From Achatina immaculata (taxonomy: Eukaryota; Mollusca; Gastropoda; Stylommatophora; Achatinidae), in the NCBI GenBank assembly GCA_009760885.1, contig CM019702.1:53667282-53731281 (forward strand): a stretch of DNA of 64,000 nt, in the 5' to 3' direction. Positions within the stretch are counted from its first letter, which is position 1; the number at the start of each line of letters is the position of its first letter. Under the pieces are notes generated by a model. The model saw nothing but the letters and a program-made list of their open reading frames with translations. It was not told the origin of the DNA and searched no databases. A program made the position numbers and the translations under genes. Below, piece by piece: positions 1 through 11,575 of this stretch.

Positions 1-26
1 AGACGATCATCATAACATGATTTAAA

Positions 27-221
27 ATGGAAAGACGTTTTTTTAATTATAAAACGGTTATCCCCTTTGACGTTCTATACGACAAAAATCAGATTATAGG
101 GAGAGTCTTTAGAACACACGCTAAGGATATTAGAAAATCAAACGTGGAATGGACGTTACCAGAAAATGTCAGGGAGGGATCGCGCGCAGAAAAAGTCAAA
201 AAGATGTCAGTGCTGATCTAG
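27..221 (+). other. short ATG-initiated open frame, unrecognised
   Basis: A 64-codon open frame starts at an ATG and ends at 221. The peptide is basic and charged, with no membrane segment, signal peptide or motif that I recognise. It lies at the window edge next to repeats and could be an exon, a relic of a mobile element or chance. The rest of 1-555 shows no recognisable gene. Confidence 0.1.
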
Positions 222-554
222 ATAGACCAAAACACAAATAACTTTACGTCAGCAGATCAGATATATGCGAAACATAAACAGACGGAAACTAAATCCGGAG
301 GAGGCGTATGCCAGCTCCACGAACACGGGCACAGGTCACGCCAGGTCATCAACACCCGGCAGGGAGCCTGGGAAAGGTGAACACTCGGACACGGAATCCC
401 AGATTACGACACCACATGTATAAGATCGAGAATTATAGCGGCCATAATAGCAGAAAGAGACTGTTTTTTTTTTTTTAGAGACAGCAACATCAGCAATATT
501 CTCAGTCGACTCCAGCCTCGATAGGCACAGCGGAGTTTCGCCAGCAACGCTGCA

Positions 555-960
555 AGTCGTGTGTAGTAGCAGACCCAGAAAAAATGCAACTACATACATC
601 AACGCATCAGACACATATCAGGGATGGTCCTTACGGATAAATGGACCCTACAAATCACAATCTTGCAGAAGGAACAGACGATGTAGACATCCTTGGGTTC
701 TCGACTGGACCGAAGGACATATTAACTGTTAGTTATTTTAGCCCACTGTTTTCTTTATATCCCCAGATGAGCAGAGTCCACTCCACGTACCTGTGTGAAA
801 GAAGAAAGCGACCTATGAACAGGGGAGTCAAGCAAGTAAAATAACATCACCAAGCCAACGATTACGGCACAAGTTTGTTGCTTCCCTTGATCAGATACTG
901 GACGACTTTGCATAAAATAATTATATTATGGTGATATGTCTCTATGCTTTTGCGAAAATG

Positions 961-992
<32 letters not shown>

Positions 993-1515
993 CTGATGGT
1001 ATAGTGCATTGCGATTTTGTTGTTGTTGATGGATATTTGTCTCTGTGAATTTTTCAGTTTTTTTTTTAAAGTTATGAAATATGATTTTCAAATATCCTCC
1101 TCGATGGAACAATTACTTTTTTTGTAGGTGTTACGAGTTTTCGTGGCTGGGGTGATGCAGGAGAGAGTGGGGGTGGGGGGGGGGAGATGGTTAGTAAATC
1201 TGTCACTAGGACAATTTTAAAAAGGACACAAGGGAGAAATTGTGAACATGGCCAAACGCTTGGTCGACGAGATTTTGAGGCCGAAAATCACCGCCACAAG
1301 ACAGTTGGCCCATTCACAAGTTCTCACACGTACAGTAATATGCAAATCAAGGTATACCAAGTGATCTAGGAATCTGGCATAGAGACTCGCGGAGAACTGC
1401 ACAACTGCAGTCTCTATATGGCACATGGCTTGGTGGGCAGTGTATATCTGAGGAAGGTTTTCCAAGTATAGTAATGAATGTGTATTTCAATTTATGAAGA
1501 GGTCGTGAGTATGTA
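555..1515. repeat. tandem ~1.1-kb repeat, copy 1
   Basis: This block recurs in the same order and orientation at about 1731-2920. Shared landmarks are the segment at 625-750, the block ending in a gcataaaat run near 915, a TA-rich tract at 961-990, a G-run near 1170 and the segment at 1380-1500. Divergence is visible throughout, so the duplication is not very recent. No gene is recognised inside it. Confidence 0.75.
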
Positions 1516-1745
1516 CTTAGTCTCTCTCTCTCTCCGAACTTTAAGTGCCCAGAGCACATGGGGCTTCCGCAAGGGTTTTCCACAAATGCCTGTCCTCTGC
1601 CTTTTTTTTCTGCTCTCCCCCACGTGAGCCCTCTATTGCTCAACATCCTTTCCGTTGTTCTTCTCCATGTCTCTTTTGGTCTACCGTTACGTCTGTTCCG
1701 CTGTGGTGTCCATTTTAGTGATATATAGTCCAGTGTAGTAACATA
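1516..1745 (-). mobile_element. LINE 3' end fragment (same family as the 26.7-kb LINE)
   Basis: Read on the minus strand, this encodes the C-terminal end of a non-LTR retrotransposon polyprotein (KWTPQ, then GRPKETWRRTTERMLSNRG). It ends in a (GA)n tail, seen here as a TC run at 1521-1534. The 3' end of the large LINE at 29900-30116 encodes nearly the same peptide and has the same tail. The fragment lies between the two copies of the 1.1-kb repeat. It is about 230 bp, 5'-truncated and cannot move on its own. Confidence 0.8.
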
Positions 1746-2920
1746 TCCAGAAAAATGCAATTACGTTCATCAAATCATCAGACACACAGGGATGGTCCTT
1801 AGGGATAAATGGACCCTACAAATCAGCAGTCCTGCAGAAGGAACAGACATGCTTGTGTTCTCGACTGGACCGAAGGACATATTAACTGTTAGTTATTTTT
1901 GCTCACTCTTTCTTTTTTACGTATATCCCCAGATGAGCAGAGAGTACACTTCAAGTACCTAAGTGAGAGAAGAGAGCGATCAATGAACAGGGGAATCAAG
2001 CAGTAAAATAATATCACCCAGTCAATGATTATGGCAAAGTGTGGTTGCTTCCCTTGGTTAGACGCAGGGCGACTTTGCATAAAATATTGAATATACTACA
2101 AGAGCTTAATATTGAAGAAGGCTGGCTAGTGAAGAGAATTAAAGAGAGAAAACTGAAATATTTTGGACACATTAAACGTCAGGATAATTTAGAGAAGACC
2201 GTATTGGAAGGATACATAATGGGAAAAAGAAAAAGAGGAAGACCAAGACGAAGATGGCTGCAAGACATCGTTGACGATCTGGAAATGGATGCAACAGCAG
2301 CAGGCCATCTTGCTCACAACCGAGAGGCCTACAGGAGTGCTGTTTGGGAGGCAAAGTTCCGCAAGGGACATGCAAATGAATGAATGATTACGATGATATG
2401 TGTCTACGCTTGTGGGAAAGTGTTTTATATATATATTTTCCTGATGATATAATGCACAGCGATTTTTTTTTTGTTACTGATGGAATATTTGTCTCTGGGA
2501 ATTTTTTTTAAGTTCTGGAATATGCTTTTGAAATATCCACTCTGATGGAACATGTAATTTTTTAAAGACGTTATGAGTTTTCGTTGCTGGGATGATGCGA
2601 GGGGCGGGGGGGGGGCGGTTAGTAAATCTGTCATTATGAAATATTTAGAAGGGACAAAATGGGGAGATTGTGAACATGATCGAACGCTTGGTCGACGGCG
2701 ACAAGACAGTTGGCCCATTCAGTCATCCATTTTACACGTTCACTAGTAACCAAATCAAGGCATATCACGTGATAGAGAAATCTGGCATAGAGACGCCAGG
2801 AGAACTGCACAATTGAAGTCTCCTCATGGCACATGGCTTGGGCGGCAGTGTATATCTGAAGAAGAATTTCACAAGTATAGGAATGAATGTGTATTTCGAT
2901 TTATGAGTATGTAAGCTTAA
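1731..2920. repeat. tandem ~1.1-kb repeat, copy 2
   Basis: This is the second copy of the repeat at 555-1515. It is interrupted by a LINE tail at about 2091-2387, just after the conserved gcataaaat segment. The TA tract (2427-2438) and G-run (2603-2618) of copy 1 are preserved in position. Confidence 0.7.
2091..2387 (+). mobile_element. 5'-truncated RTE-like LINE tail
   Basis: The frame through 2383 encodes the C-terminal end of an RT polyprotein: LQELNIEEGWLVKRIKERKL, then KYFGHIKRQ and GKRKRGRPRRRWLQDIVDD. It is nearly identical to the end of the LINE at 34086-35888 and finishes in the same ATGAATGA tail. Only about 300 bp remain and there is no RT core. It interrupts copy 2 of the 1.1-kb tandem repeat. 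Confidence 0.85.
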
Positions 2921-3076
2921 TAGTAATCTATTAATTAAATCTCGGATTGCCGTCTGAAGCCCGCCTCGTTTCTGCATCTTAAATGTCAGTTGTTGTAATG
3001 TCCAGTAAAGGTCACGAAATCTTTTATATCAGCCGTCAGTGGTATATATTTAATTAAGGCTAGCAGACTCATATGT

Positions 3077-3119
<43 letters not shown>

Positions 3120-3230
3120 CCCCATATATCACCTCCCCCTCCAATATTTCTTACACAGTCATTTAAAACGTATTAAAATATATTAAACATATTAAAAACT
3201 AAGACTAGTTTTTGTGATATATCTTCAGCT
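2920..3230. repeat. AT-rich spacer with (TA)n microsatellite
   Basis: No gene is visible. A (TA)n run spans about 3078-3118. Confidence 0.7.
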
Positions 3231-3980
3231 CCATCTTAACTCTGTTTCTTTTAGAAAGCAATGCAGTGCGGCCCCTACCAACTCTAGCTATTATTTAAGC
3301 CACAGATAGAGATAAACTGACACTGATAATATTTGAAACTGTATTATTTTGTTATAATTCTAAGTCCTACGCAGCCACGCACTCTACGTATGAGTTAAGA
3401 AGGCAATGTACATGTTCTGTTATTTTTGCCGTAAACAGAAACACAACAAAATGAAAACGATATTTATTCACGTTACCGTAGAGTCTACGGTGTGGACTAA
3501 CACATATGTATGACACTAACTTATGTATTGTAAATCAATATAGAAAATTGTGTGGTAGTCATAATTTTCATGTAATGGTACTCATCGTTGGTACAGTTAC
3601 CAGAGTAACACAATTTCAGTGTTTCCAGTAAATGGCGCATGTCAAGGTGAATTATTGGATTTACCTGACTCCACTGAAACAAGATTTGCACCACTTTCTA
3701 AGCAAATAGTTTTGTTGGTATTAATGTGCACAAAATAATAACATCAATTAGATGTGGCATATATTTTTTAGATAAGTAAGCTCATACTCTGAAAGTTCTA
3801 AAGCTCTTTCTTTACAATTAGAATCATAATCAGATTTACATAACTATCTAATTCATTCTACGACATACATAAATAAGAGTGGTGTGGCGCTGTATATACG
3901 ATGTATTATGCGACAGTTTATTACTCAATTATGTTTTTTTTTTCAGAAGCTGTATTGGTTTCTTCATCTCCTTTTCTAGA
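3230..3980. repeat. dispersed repeat, related to 13910-14560 and 18060-18480
   Basis: Several blocks match 13950-14320 in the same order: the segment around 3290-3320, the one at 3450-3500 and the one at 3570-3665. The final part, 3900-3990, matches 18370-18460. No coding potential is recognised. It could be an old repeat family or non-coding flank carried along by receptor-gene duplication. Confidence 0.5.
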
Positions 3981-4699
3981 CTAGTGTTTGTGTAGTTGCA
4001 CTGCAAAGTAAGGACAGAAGGAAGCCACTGAAAGCATACTTCCTTAAAGCCACTGGTCTCGTGAGAGACGATCATATGTTTATTCGCAGCGTAAGATTTC
4101 TGCTCCTGTGATGTATTATCTCCACTGTCGAAACTATGTGCTCACGTGATAAGTTATTTCTACACGTATTGTGTGAGCTACTTCGAGTGCTGCTGTCCCC
4201 ACAGAGAGTTGAAAGTGTGTGGGAGGGTGGTTTGTGTTGTTGTTATTGTGATTGGCGAGGCTTTCACTCGATGCAGCCTCCCTGTCTCTGCGGCCGGTCT
4301 CGATGATCGTATAGCTCGGGGTCAGTACTTCGCGAGGTGACTATTGTCCGACGACAATCCAACATGACTGAACTTCTAACTTCCAAAAAATCTGCCAAAC
4401 AACGCTCAATTGCCCAAAGAAGACACCAGAGACATGACCTGTGTCCTTGTTTCGTTATTTTATTGTTTTCCCAGAACATCTTCAACAGCTGTCAATTCTG
4501 TTTTTAAAAAATGCATTTATGTCAGGTAGACCGGCCCCCTTCCCAGCCAGATTCTTCTACTGTCTCTGTTTTTTTCTCCCTTCTTTTCCCCTTTTTCATC
4601 ATCGTCCTATATCTAACTAATTGGTGCTCAGTTTGGTTTTTCCCGTCTTTGCCGGCTGTCTCCTGTGCATCTTTTTGTATACTAGTTTTCAATTAATAG

Positions 4700-4845
4700 A
4701 CTTCCCCAAACTTCCAGTCATACTGTCCCCAGACTTCCAGTCATACTGTCCCAAAACTTCCAGTCATACTGTCCCAAAACTTCCAGTCATACTGTCCCCA
4801 GACTTCCAGTCATACTGTCCCAAAACTTCCAGTCACACTGTCACA
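4700..4845 (+). repeat. 23-bp minisatellite, about six copies
   Basis: Direct tandem repeat of a 23-bp unit that begins acttccagtcatactgtccc and ends in cag or aaa. About six near-perfect units are present. The open frame across it simply reads the repeat and is not taken as a gene. Confidence 0.9.
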
Positions 4846-6168
4846 TATATTGTCAGGAAGGACGCCCACATTGCCAGGAGGGCACCATGAGATAATTCGG
4901 ACACAGGACTGACATATTTTTTTTTAATAAATAGGAAACCCCTGTCTTGTAGTAACGAAACCGGGGAAATACGAACAAGCCGGAGAAGGAAATCAAACGC
5001 GATTGGGCGAAACGTGACTTCCCGCTCTTATGATCACGTGATTTCCGATCGGGAGACAAACATTCTCTAACACACTTTCCAACTGACAACATATCAGCAG
5101 GGCTCTGATCAGATTACTGTAAGACGATCTCCACTATCATTTGTCAAAGACAGCGACATAGGGATGGAGACCACGTAGGTGTCAAGAAAAGGGCTTAGTG
5201 TGCTTCTGGTGCGTGTTTAATTTATCTAAATTTATTTCCAACGTAGGAAAGCATTGATGTAATAAGATGCACGATTTTTTTTGGACGGAATATAAGGTAG
5301 TTGTTTATTTCCAACTTTCAAGACATACCGTGCATAGTGTAACACTCAGTTACCTGTCCTGTGTATCATCTACTAGTTTGTTTTTTTTTTTTTCAGGAAT
5401 TCAGGAAGATATGGTTTTTGAAGAAGTCACTACTTTTTTGAGGAAGTGATTACTATGTTTATTGAAAGGGCTATTGTTTCTATAAGGATGAAAGGAGAGG
5501 GTTACTGTGTTTGTAAGAAGGAGATCACTATACACATGTTGATGAGCTGTCATTTAGAAATGCTCTAGAAGTATGGGAAATAATTACTGCTTTTTATTAA
5601 TAGTTTCTGGTTAACCGGTGACAGGTTTGTGACAGTAAACCCTGCTAATGTTCTCTTGGATCGTATGTTTCTCGTCTTTATTACTTTTGTGACGGAACGG
5701 AGAGAGCACTGGAGAATGAGTTTAAATACTTCAGTTCCCATTGTAAGGGCTAGGCAATGAGGTCGAAACCTCCATTTCTAGGCCATGATTTACCAGGTAT
5801 TCTCCTTCTACCTGTTCTGTCTTCTAATCTCCAGCGTTAGTTAACTCGACAAAGACAACGCTTCCTCCTCAGTCCTTCAGAGCTTCGCCGGAAGTTTCAT
5901 TAATACCACATCTCTCCCAGTTCATTCCCGCGCCAAAGCTAAATTAAATAAGCAACATTCAAGAAACAAATTGTGTTATTTTGTTGTACAAAATGTATTT
6001 ATTAATATGATGTTAATACAGTTAGCTTGGTGGTAAATCAGGATGTGAATTAATGATGTTCAACGTTTATATGTCATTGTATTATTCTCACCCACGTGCT
6101 GTTACACTGCTCCTGTCTATTACGTTATCGGGGGGGGGGGGGGGGGAGGGCCAATATTACATTTTTCT
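4846..6168. other. no gene recognised
   Basis: This stretch lies downstream of the GPCR-1 pseudogene, which is on the minus strand. It has short chance open frames and a G-run at about 6131-6146. I see no protein family, RNA gene or element end in it. Confidence 0.5.
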
Positions 6169-6763
6169 TTAGATGTTACTGGGTTTACACATATTTCGTA
6201 AAGTTTCTCTGTATTTACTGCTCATATGATAATAAATAAAAATGTTCACTGACGAGTTCACAGACTCCAGAAGAAAGACGAGTCCGCAGAGAATGATCCC
6301 AATCTTTAAATATTTACCACTTAAGGAAAGCTCTGGTTTGAAAGCAACAACCAGAATCACTATACAAAATGGGGTGAAACAAGCAATAAACAAACCGGAA
6401 ATCTTGACAACCATCTTGGCCACTTTCTGGTTACGGCTGGAGATTCTGTCAGCTTGTGCAGGAGCTGCGGACGTTTTTCTCCATTGTGTTTGCTTCTGTA
6501 ATGACACCAGTATCACAGTGCAGATGACGATGATGGCAAAGGTTGTCATTCGAAAGATAAAGTTCTTATAGCATAAGATATGCTTTCAATCTTTTCTCAA
6601 TGAACCATTAAAACTCGACTAAGAATATTTTGATTTCTTAATAGAGAAAATGTCATCCCTAATTTACTGGCACAGAACATAGGGACTATAGTAATCTGGA
6701 GAATGATGAATATATTACCTGTAATGATGATCATCTTTTTTTTGGCGTCAGATAGCTTTTAAT
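6169..6763 (-). pseudogene. GPCR-1 exon 3 (TM4-TM7), frameshifted
   Basis: The acceptor is ctcttcag|ATT at 6763. Its sequence aligns base for base with exon 3 of GPCR-2, apart from +2 in the poly-A, a TGA and -1. The last 126 codons (TM5-TM7, to 6169) are open and end ...CKPSNI. They include CFTPF in TM6 and [16 protein letters not shown] in TM7. Confidence 0.85.
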
Positions 6764-6796
6764 CTGAAGAGAATAAAAAAAGCATAAATAATATTT

Positions 6797-6900
6797 CTTT
6801 CTTTCTTTGTTTCTTTCTTTTTTCTTCCTACCATTGTTTCTTTGTTTCTTCATTTTCTTTCTGTTCTTTCTTTCTTTCCGTCTTTCTTTCTTTCTTATTT
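6797..6900. repeat. CTTT-rich microsatellite next to exon 3
   Basis: Imperfect (CTTT)n. A similar shorter CTTT tract lies at the matching place beside exon 3 of GPCR-2 (21066-21117), with a degraded version at 40983-41050. It is therefore ancestral to the array. Confidence 0.8.
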
Positions 6901-7102
6901 TGATTTGAAGGATGTTTATCGAGTACCAAGATCGGATTGCTTTGTTTATTGTTATATTTATTCATTGAACTATGTGGGCATGAATGATATTCTTTTCAAT
7001 ATCAGACACAATAATACCATTTAAAGGATATAAGCAATCGGTAGAAAGGAATATAACATGAATATGTTTTACACAGTAAAAATGTTCTTGTACTCAAACC
7101 TT

Positions 7103-8073
7103 AATTAACATCACTGCTGTATCTAGAGTAAAACAACTTGGTTTGCCATAAAACAAGGGGTCTGTCAGGGGTGCATATTGTCGCCTTACTTATTTAACTT
7201 GTATAATGAAAATATAATAAGGTATGTTAGAGAAGATGTAGACAAAGAATATTACGATGCCATAACAATTGGAGGTTATGAAATACCAGAGATTAGATAT
7301 GCTGATGACACATTATTACTGTCCACAACACAAAAAGGAATGGAAAAACTAATTATGTCAGTCCGTAAGAATAGTGAAGAGCAAAACTTCTATCTTAATG
7401 AGAAGATAACTAAATTGATAACAAATGAGAAAACAAACAAGGCAGCTGATATATGTATCGATGAGGAAAAACTGGAAGAAGTGTTTAGTTTTGAATATCT
7501 TGGATAACTGCTAACTAATAATGCAGATACAATGAGGGAAATTGAAAGGAGAACATATATCGTTCTTCAGAAAGTAAAACAAATAAAGAATCTGTGGAGA
7601 GGAAGAGAGAGAACTACAAAAATAACATTTTTAAAGGCATCCATCTTTCCCATCGCAACATATGCCTGTGAGACCTGGACACTTAACAAAACAGCTGAGA
7701 AACACATAAATGCCTTTGAATATAAATGCTACAGACGAGTTCTTCAAATATCATGGACACAAAAAAGAACAAATATATCCATACTACAAGAACTTAATAT
7801 TGATTAAGGCTGGCTATTAAAGAAGATTAAAGAGAGAAAACTTAAATATTTTGGACACATTAAACGTCATGATGATCTAGAGAAAACACTCTTGGAGGGG
7901 TACATAATGGGAAAAAGAAAGAGAGGAAGACCAAGGTGAAGATACTGCAAGACATCGTTGATGATCTGCAAATGGATGCATCAACAGTAAGCCATCTTGC
8001 TCACAAACGAGAGGCCTACAGGAGTGCTGTTATGGAGGCAAAGTTCCGCAAGGGACATGCAAATGAATGAATG
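7103..8073 (+). mobile_element. RTE-like LINE, 5'-truncated, in GPCR-1 intron 2
   Basis: The sequence matches the LINE at 34086-35888 from its RT core (GVRQGC, then RYADDTLLLSTT near 7296) to the C-terminal GHIKR...GKRKRGRP and the ATGAATGA tail. Stops at 7505, 7804 and 7938 and an internal deletion near 7130 break the frame. The flanks are an 11-bp duplication, actcaaacctt, at 7092-7102 and 8074-8084. It is antisense to the receptor gene. Confidence 0.9.
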
Positions 8074-8081
8074 ACTCAAAC

Positions 8082-8296
8082 CTTTAGTGGTGCTATTATG
8101 CACAAACACCTTCCCAAGGTGATTACTGCTGTGATCCAGCTGCTAACTCGGGTGAAGTTTATATGTGACACTGTAAAGATGAAGTAACAAACTTCTGTGG
8201 GTTCGAAAGGCAATTCGGCTGTAATTATTGCTGGTTTGTACATAACATTAAATCCCTCTAATGTTACAACTGAGGCTAGGTCAGAAATGGCGATAC
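8082..8296 (-). CDS. GPCR-1 exon 2 (TM2-TM3)
   Basis: The acceptor is gttcatccgcag|GT and the donor AAAG|GTTTGAG. The exon is 215 bp, phase 1 in and phase 0 out. It encodes GIAISDLASVVTL (TM2) and CYFIFTV...[14 protein letters not shown] (TM3). Gly replaces the Glu of the ERC tripeptide. A LINE is inserted eight bases beyond the exon, so its target-site duplication includes the donor site. Confidence 0.85.
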
Positions 8297-8525
8297 CTGC
8301 GGATGAACAGATGTAAAACAACTTCGACCTTTCGTTTTACGTTACCTGATTCTAAGGAATTTCCTACATTGGAAAGATGAGCAAATGAAAAAAAAAACAT
8401 TTGTTGCTGTTTAAAATATCAGTGTTTTAAAAATATCTTACAATAAATACCATACACAACAAAAGAATTTGATTTTTTTTAGAATGAGCTATCCACTTCA
8501 AAGAGCTAACGTGACTGATAAATGT

Positions 8526-9105
8526 GTCCGTACGAGGTAATATAAGTTCTTTGGATTAGAAATGTGTGTATGAGGTAATATAAGTTCTTTGGATGAGAAA
8601 CGTGTGTACGATGTAATATAAGTTCTTCGGATGATAAATGTGAGTGCCAGGTATTATAAATTCTTTGGGTGAGAAATGTGTGTATGAGATAATATTAGTT
8701 TCTTTGGATGAGAAATGTGAGTACGAGTTAATATTAAGTCCTTTGGATGAGAATGTGTTGTTAGGTAATACAAATTCTTTGGATGAGAAATGTGAGTACG
8801 AGTTAATAGTAAGTCCTTTGGATGAGAATGTGTTGTTAGGTAATACAAATTTTTTTGATGAGAAATGTACGTATGAGGCAATATAAGCCCTTTGGATGAG
8901 AATGTGTTGTGAGGTAATATAAATTATTTTTATGAGAAATGTGTGCACGTGGTAATATAAGTTCTTTGGATGAGAAATGTGTATACGAGGTAATATACGT
9001 TTTTTGGATGAGAAATGTGTGTACGATGTAATAAAAATTCTTTGGATGAGAAATGTGTGAATGAGGTTATATAAGGTCTTTGGATGGTAAATGTGTGTAC
9101 GTTCT
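8526..9105. repeat. ~38-bp minisatellite, about 15 copies
   Basis: Direct tandem repeat in GPCR-1 intron 1. The unit is close to gaggtaatataagttctttg followed by gatgagaaatgtgtgtac. Some units carry a shorter variant with gagaatgtgttgttag. The open frames on both strands are products of the repeat. It is absent from the sister introns. Confidence 0.9.
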
Positions 9106-9522
9106 ATTGACGACAGTTTGAATATTCCCTCTACCCTCTATGACACCAAGTAGAACATTATGTACTTTCATCTAGAGTGTACTATGAAACTTTATTCTTA
9201 AATCTTTTCTAAAAATAAACAAATTCATCTGGGCACATAAGATCATTACATTCACAACATTAGGAAGATGCCATCTACTTATGATACATGGTCAAAATTA
9301 ATAAAATATATAACTTATTATAGCAGTTACATAGTTATCTTATGCGCAATATTGCCTTTATGCGAAATATGACTGTACATGAAATAAGTAAAACTATGTA
9401 TAAGAAGAAATTTTAATCCTTAAATCTTTCAATAAAGAAAATGTGAAAACTTAAGCAACTTTGAAATCAATATTTCAAATATATCTAAAATGATGGCAGT
9501 GCACACAGCTATGAAATTAATA

Positions 9523-11216
9523 CAGGGTCCGGCATAAAGCGTAGCTGAATTTATCTGACGTAGTGCGCTGAAACTGAATACTTATGAAAAAACCATGACG
9601 TCAGAGATGAAACAGATGAACGGTCATTTTTAACAATGGCTTCTTGACGAACACAACATCGCGCATATACCTTTGAAATTTATTTTAAAAGTGGGGAATC
9701 GTCTATTACTCAACAACGAAAGTTTCGTCGCCATCTTCAGTTGCATCCCCGTGATAATGTTCCCGATCGGAGAACACTTTTGAGGTAGGTCAAAAAATTC
9801 AAAGACACCGTTAATTGGCTTAATAACAAATCAGTCGTCCAAGAACTCAACAGACACCTGAACGGATTCAAGAAGTCTGCAACGCATTGCTTCGTAGCCC
9901 TCGCCGATCAGCTGTTAGGCACGTTTTGGCACTTGGTATGTCGGATCGATTGCTACGTTGTATCATTCATAATCATCCTTATTTCCACTCTTAGAAGTTG
10001 CAAGTTGTGCAGCAACTGAATTATATGGATAACATTAAAAGACTTGACTTTTCAATCGATTTCCTAGCACGCATTGAAGAAAATCCAAATTTGCTCAGTA
10101 ACCTCATAATGTCTGCTGAAGCACAGTTTGAGTTGTCAGGAAGTGTGAACAAGCAGAATTTCAGATACTGGTCAGCTGAAAATCCACAACTACTGCACAA
10201 GAAAGCTCCATAGTGACCGAGTAACAGTGTGGTGTGGCGTTGCATCATTCAGCGTCATTGGCCCATATTTTTTTAAGACAAAGACTGGCATCTTCTTTTT
10301 GTTAATAGCGATCACTAGGTGCAGATTAAACTATCTTCTGGAAATATACCAAGAAAAACAAACAGCAACATGGAGAGTTCTTCAAATATCATGGACACAA
10401 AAAAGAACAAATATATCCATAATACAAGAACTTAATATTGAAGAAGGCTGGCTAGTAAAAAAAAAACGTCATGATAATCTAGAGAAGACCGTCTTGGAAG
10501 GGTACATAATGGGAAAAAGAAAGAGAGGAAGACCAAGGCGAAGATGGCTGCAAGACATCGTTGATGATCTGTAAATGGATACATCAGCAGCAGGCCATCT
10601 TGCTCACAAACGAGAGGCCTACAGGAATGATGTTATTGAGGCAAAGTTCCGCAAGGGACATGCAAATGAATGAAGGTGCAGATGCTAACTGAATACTTCA
10701 TTTCAAAGCTGGCCAATAGAAATAAGAGACTAATATAGTTTCAACAAGATAGAGAAACTGCCCACATAGCCCGTCAGTCCATGACCATGCTGCGACAAGC
10801 ATTTCCCAATCGTCTTATTTCCAGATTTGGGGATATCCATTGGCCGCCAAGGTCACCAGATTTATCGAACGCAGACTTCTTTTTGTGAAGGTACCTCAAG
10901 AACACGGTGTATGGTAGTCAGCTATAGTCAACTGCAGACCTAAAGGATCGAATCCGACACTGCATTCAAACTATCCCTTCGAACATGTTAAATGGTGTTA
11001 TACAAGAATTTTCCAGACGCCTGGCTGAATGTATCAAATGTAGTGGCGGTCATCTAACCGGCGTAATTTTCAAAACCTAAGTAAGATTGCTAGTAATAAT
11101 AAAAATACCCACTTTTCTGACTTTCATTTCAATTTTTACAACAAAAAAAAAAACATGTATGCCGCTTAATTTATTTTCCATTTTTAAAATCCAGCTTTGC
11201 TTTATGCCGGACCCTG
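9523..11216 (+). mobile_element. mariner-family DNA transposon relic (DD41D-like)
   Basis: Perfect terminal inverted repeats cagggtccggcataaagc (9523-9540) and its complement (ending 11216) are flanked by TA duplications. A broken transposase frame starts at 9636 and reads MAS*RTQHRAYTF. It continues with VNKQNFRYWSAENPQ, VTVWCGV...IGPYFF, FQQD and WPPRSPDLSNADFFL. Counting from the FQQD aspartate to the aspartate of NADFF gives 41 intervening residues, the DD41D spacing. The first catalytic aspartate of the usual SDEAHF-type motif is Ala here (MSAEAQF). Stops are present, for example TGA within FFLW. A 347-bp LINE tail is nested inside, leaving about 1.34 kb of transposon sequence. It lies in GPCR-1 intron 1. 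Confidence 0.85.
10327..10673 (+). mobile_element. RTE-like LINE tail nested in the mariner relic
   Basis: The 10-bp duplication aggtgcagat at 10317-10326 and 10674-10683 marks the insertion. The body encodes WTQKRTNISIIQELNIEEGWLV and GKRKRGRPRRRWLQDIVDDL. It has a small internal deletion and ends in an ATGAATGA tail. Confidence 0.9.
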
Positions 11217-11540
11217 TATATCAGTTTTAACCTATAATGTCGATCATTCATTATAATAAATAAAATACGGAATTAAATAGAAATGCGAAACAAAGTTGAA
11301 AAGTAAAAAAAAAGAGAAGTGGACCAGAAAATAACTTAAATTATTCTAGAGACATTAGACACAGTCAGACTGTGTTGTGGCAAAGATGTACCTGTTCTAA
11401 AAATAGAAATACATTTGGGTAATGTTCTCAGAAAACTCACATATAGTCATATTTACATTGTTTCGACACCTATTATGAGATTATTATGTAATATGATTTC
11501 TAAATGCAGGTGAAAACATTAAAACACATTGATTATCTCT
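11217..11540. other. GPCR-1 intron 1 remainder, no feature seen
   Basis: AT-rich intronic sequence between the mariner relic and exon 1. Nothing recognisable. Confidence 0.6.
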
Positions 11541-11575
11541 TTATATATTGCTCGAAAAGTCTATGCTGTTCTTAC

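Noticed and set aside
8556..8948. Repeat-protein-like frames on both strands
   Set aside because: Both are translations of the 38-bp satellite, and no independent coding signal is seen.
8526..9105. CRISPR-like periodicity
   Set aside because: The units are contiguous tandem repeats without unique spacers, in an intron of a eukaryotic gene.
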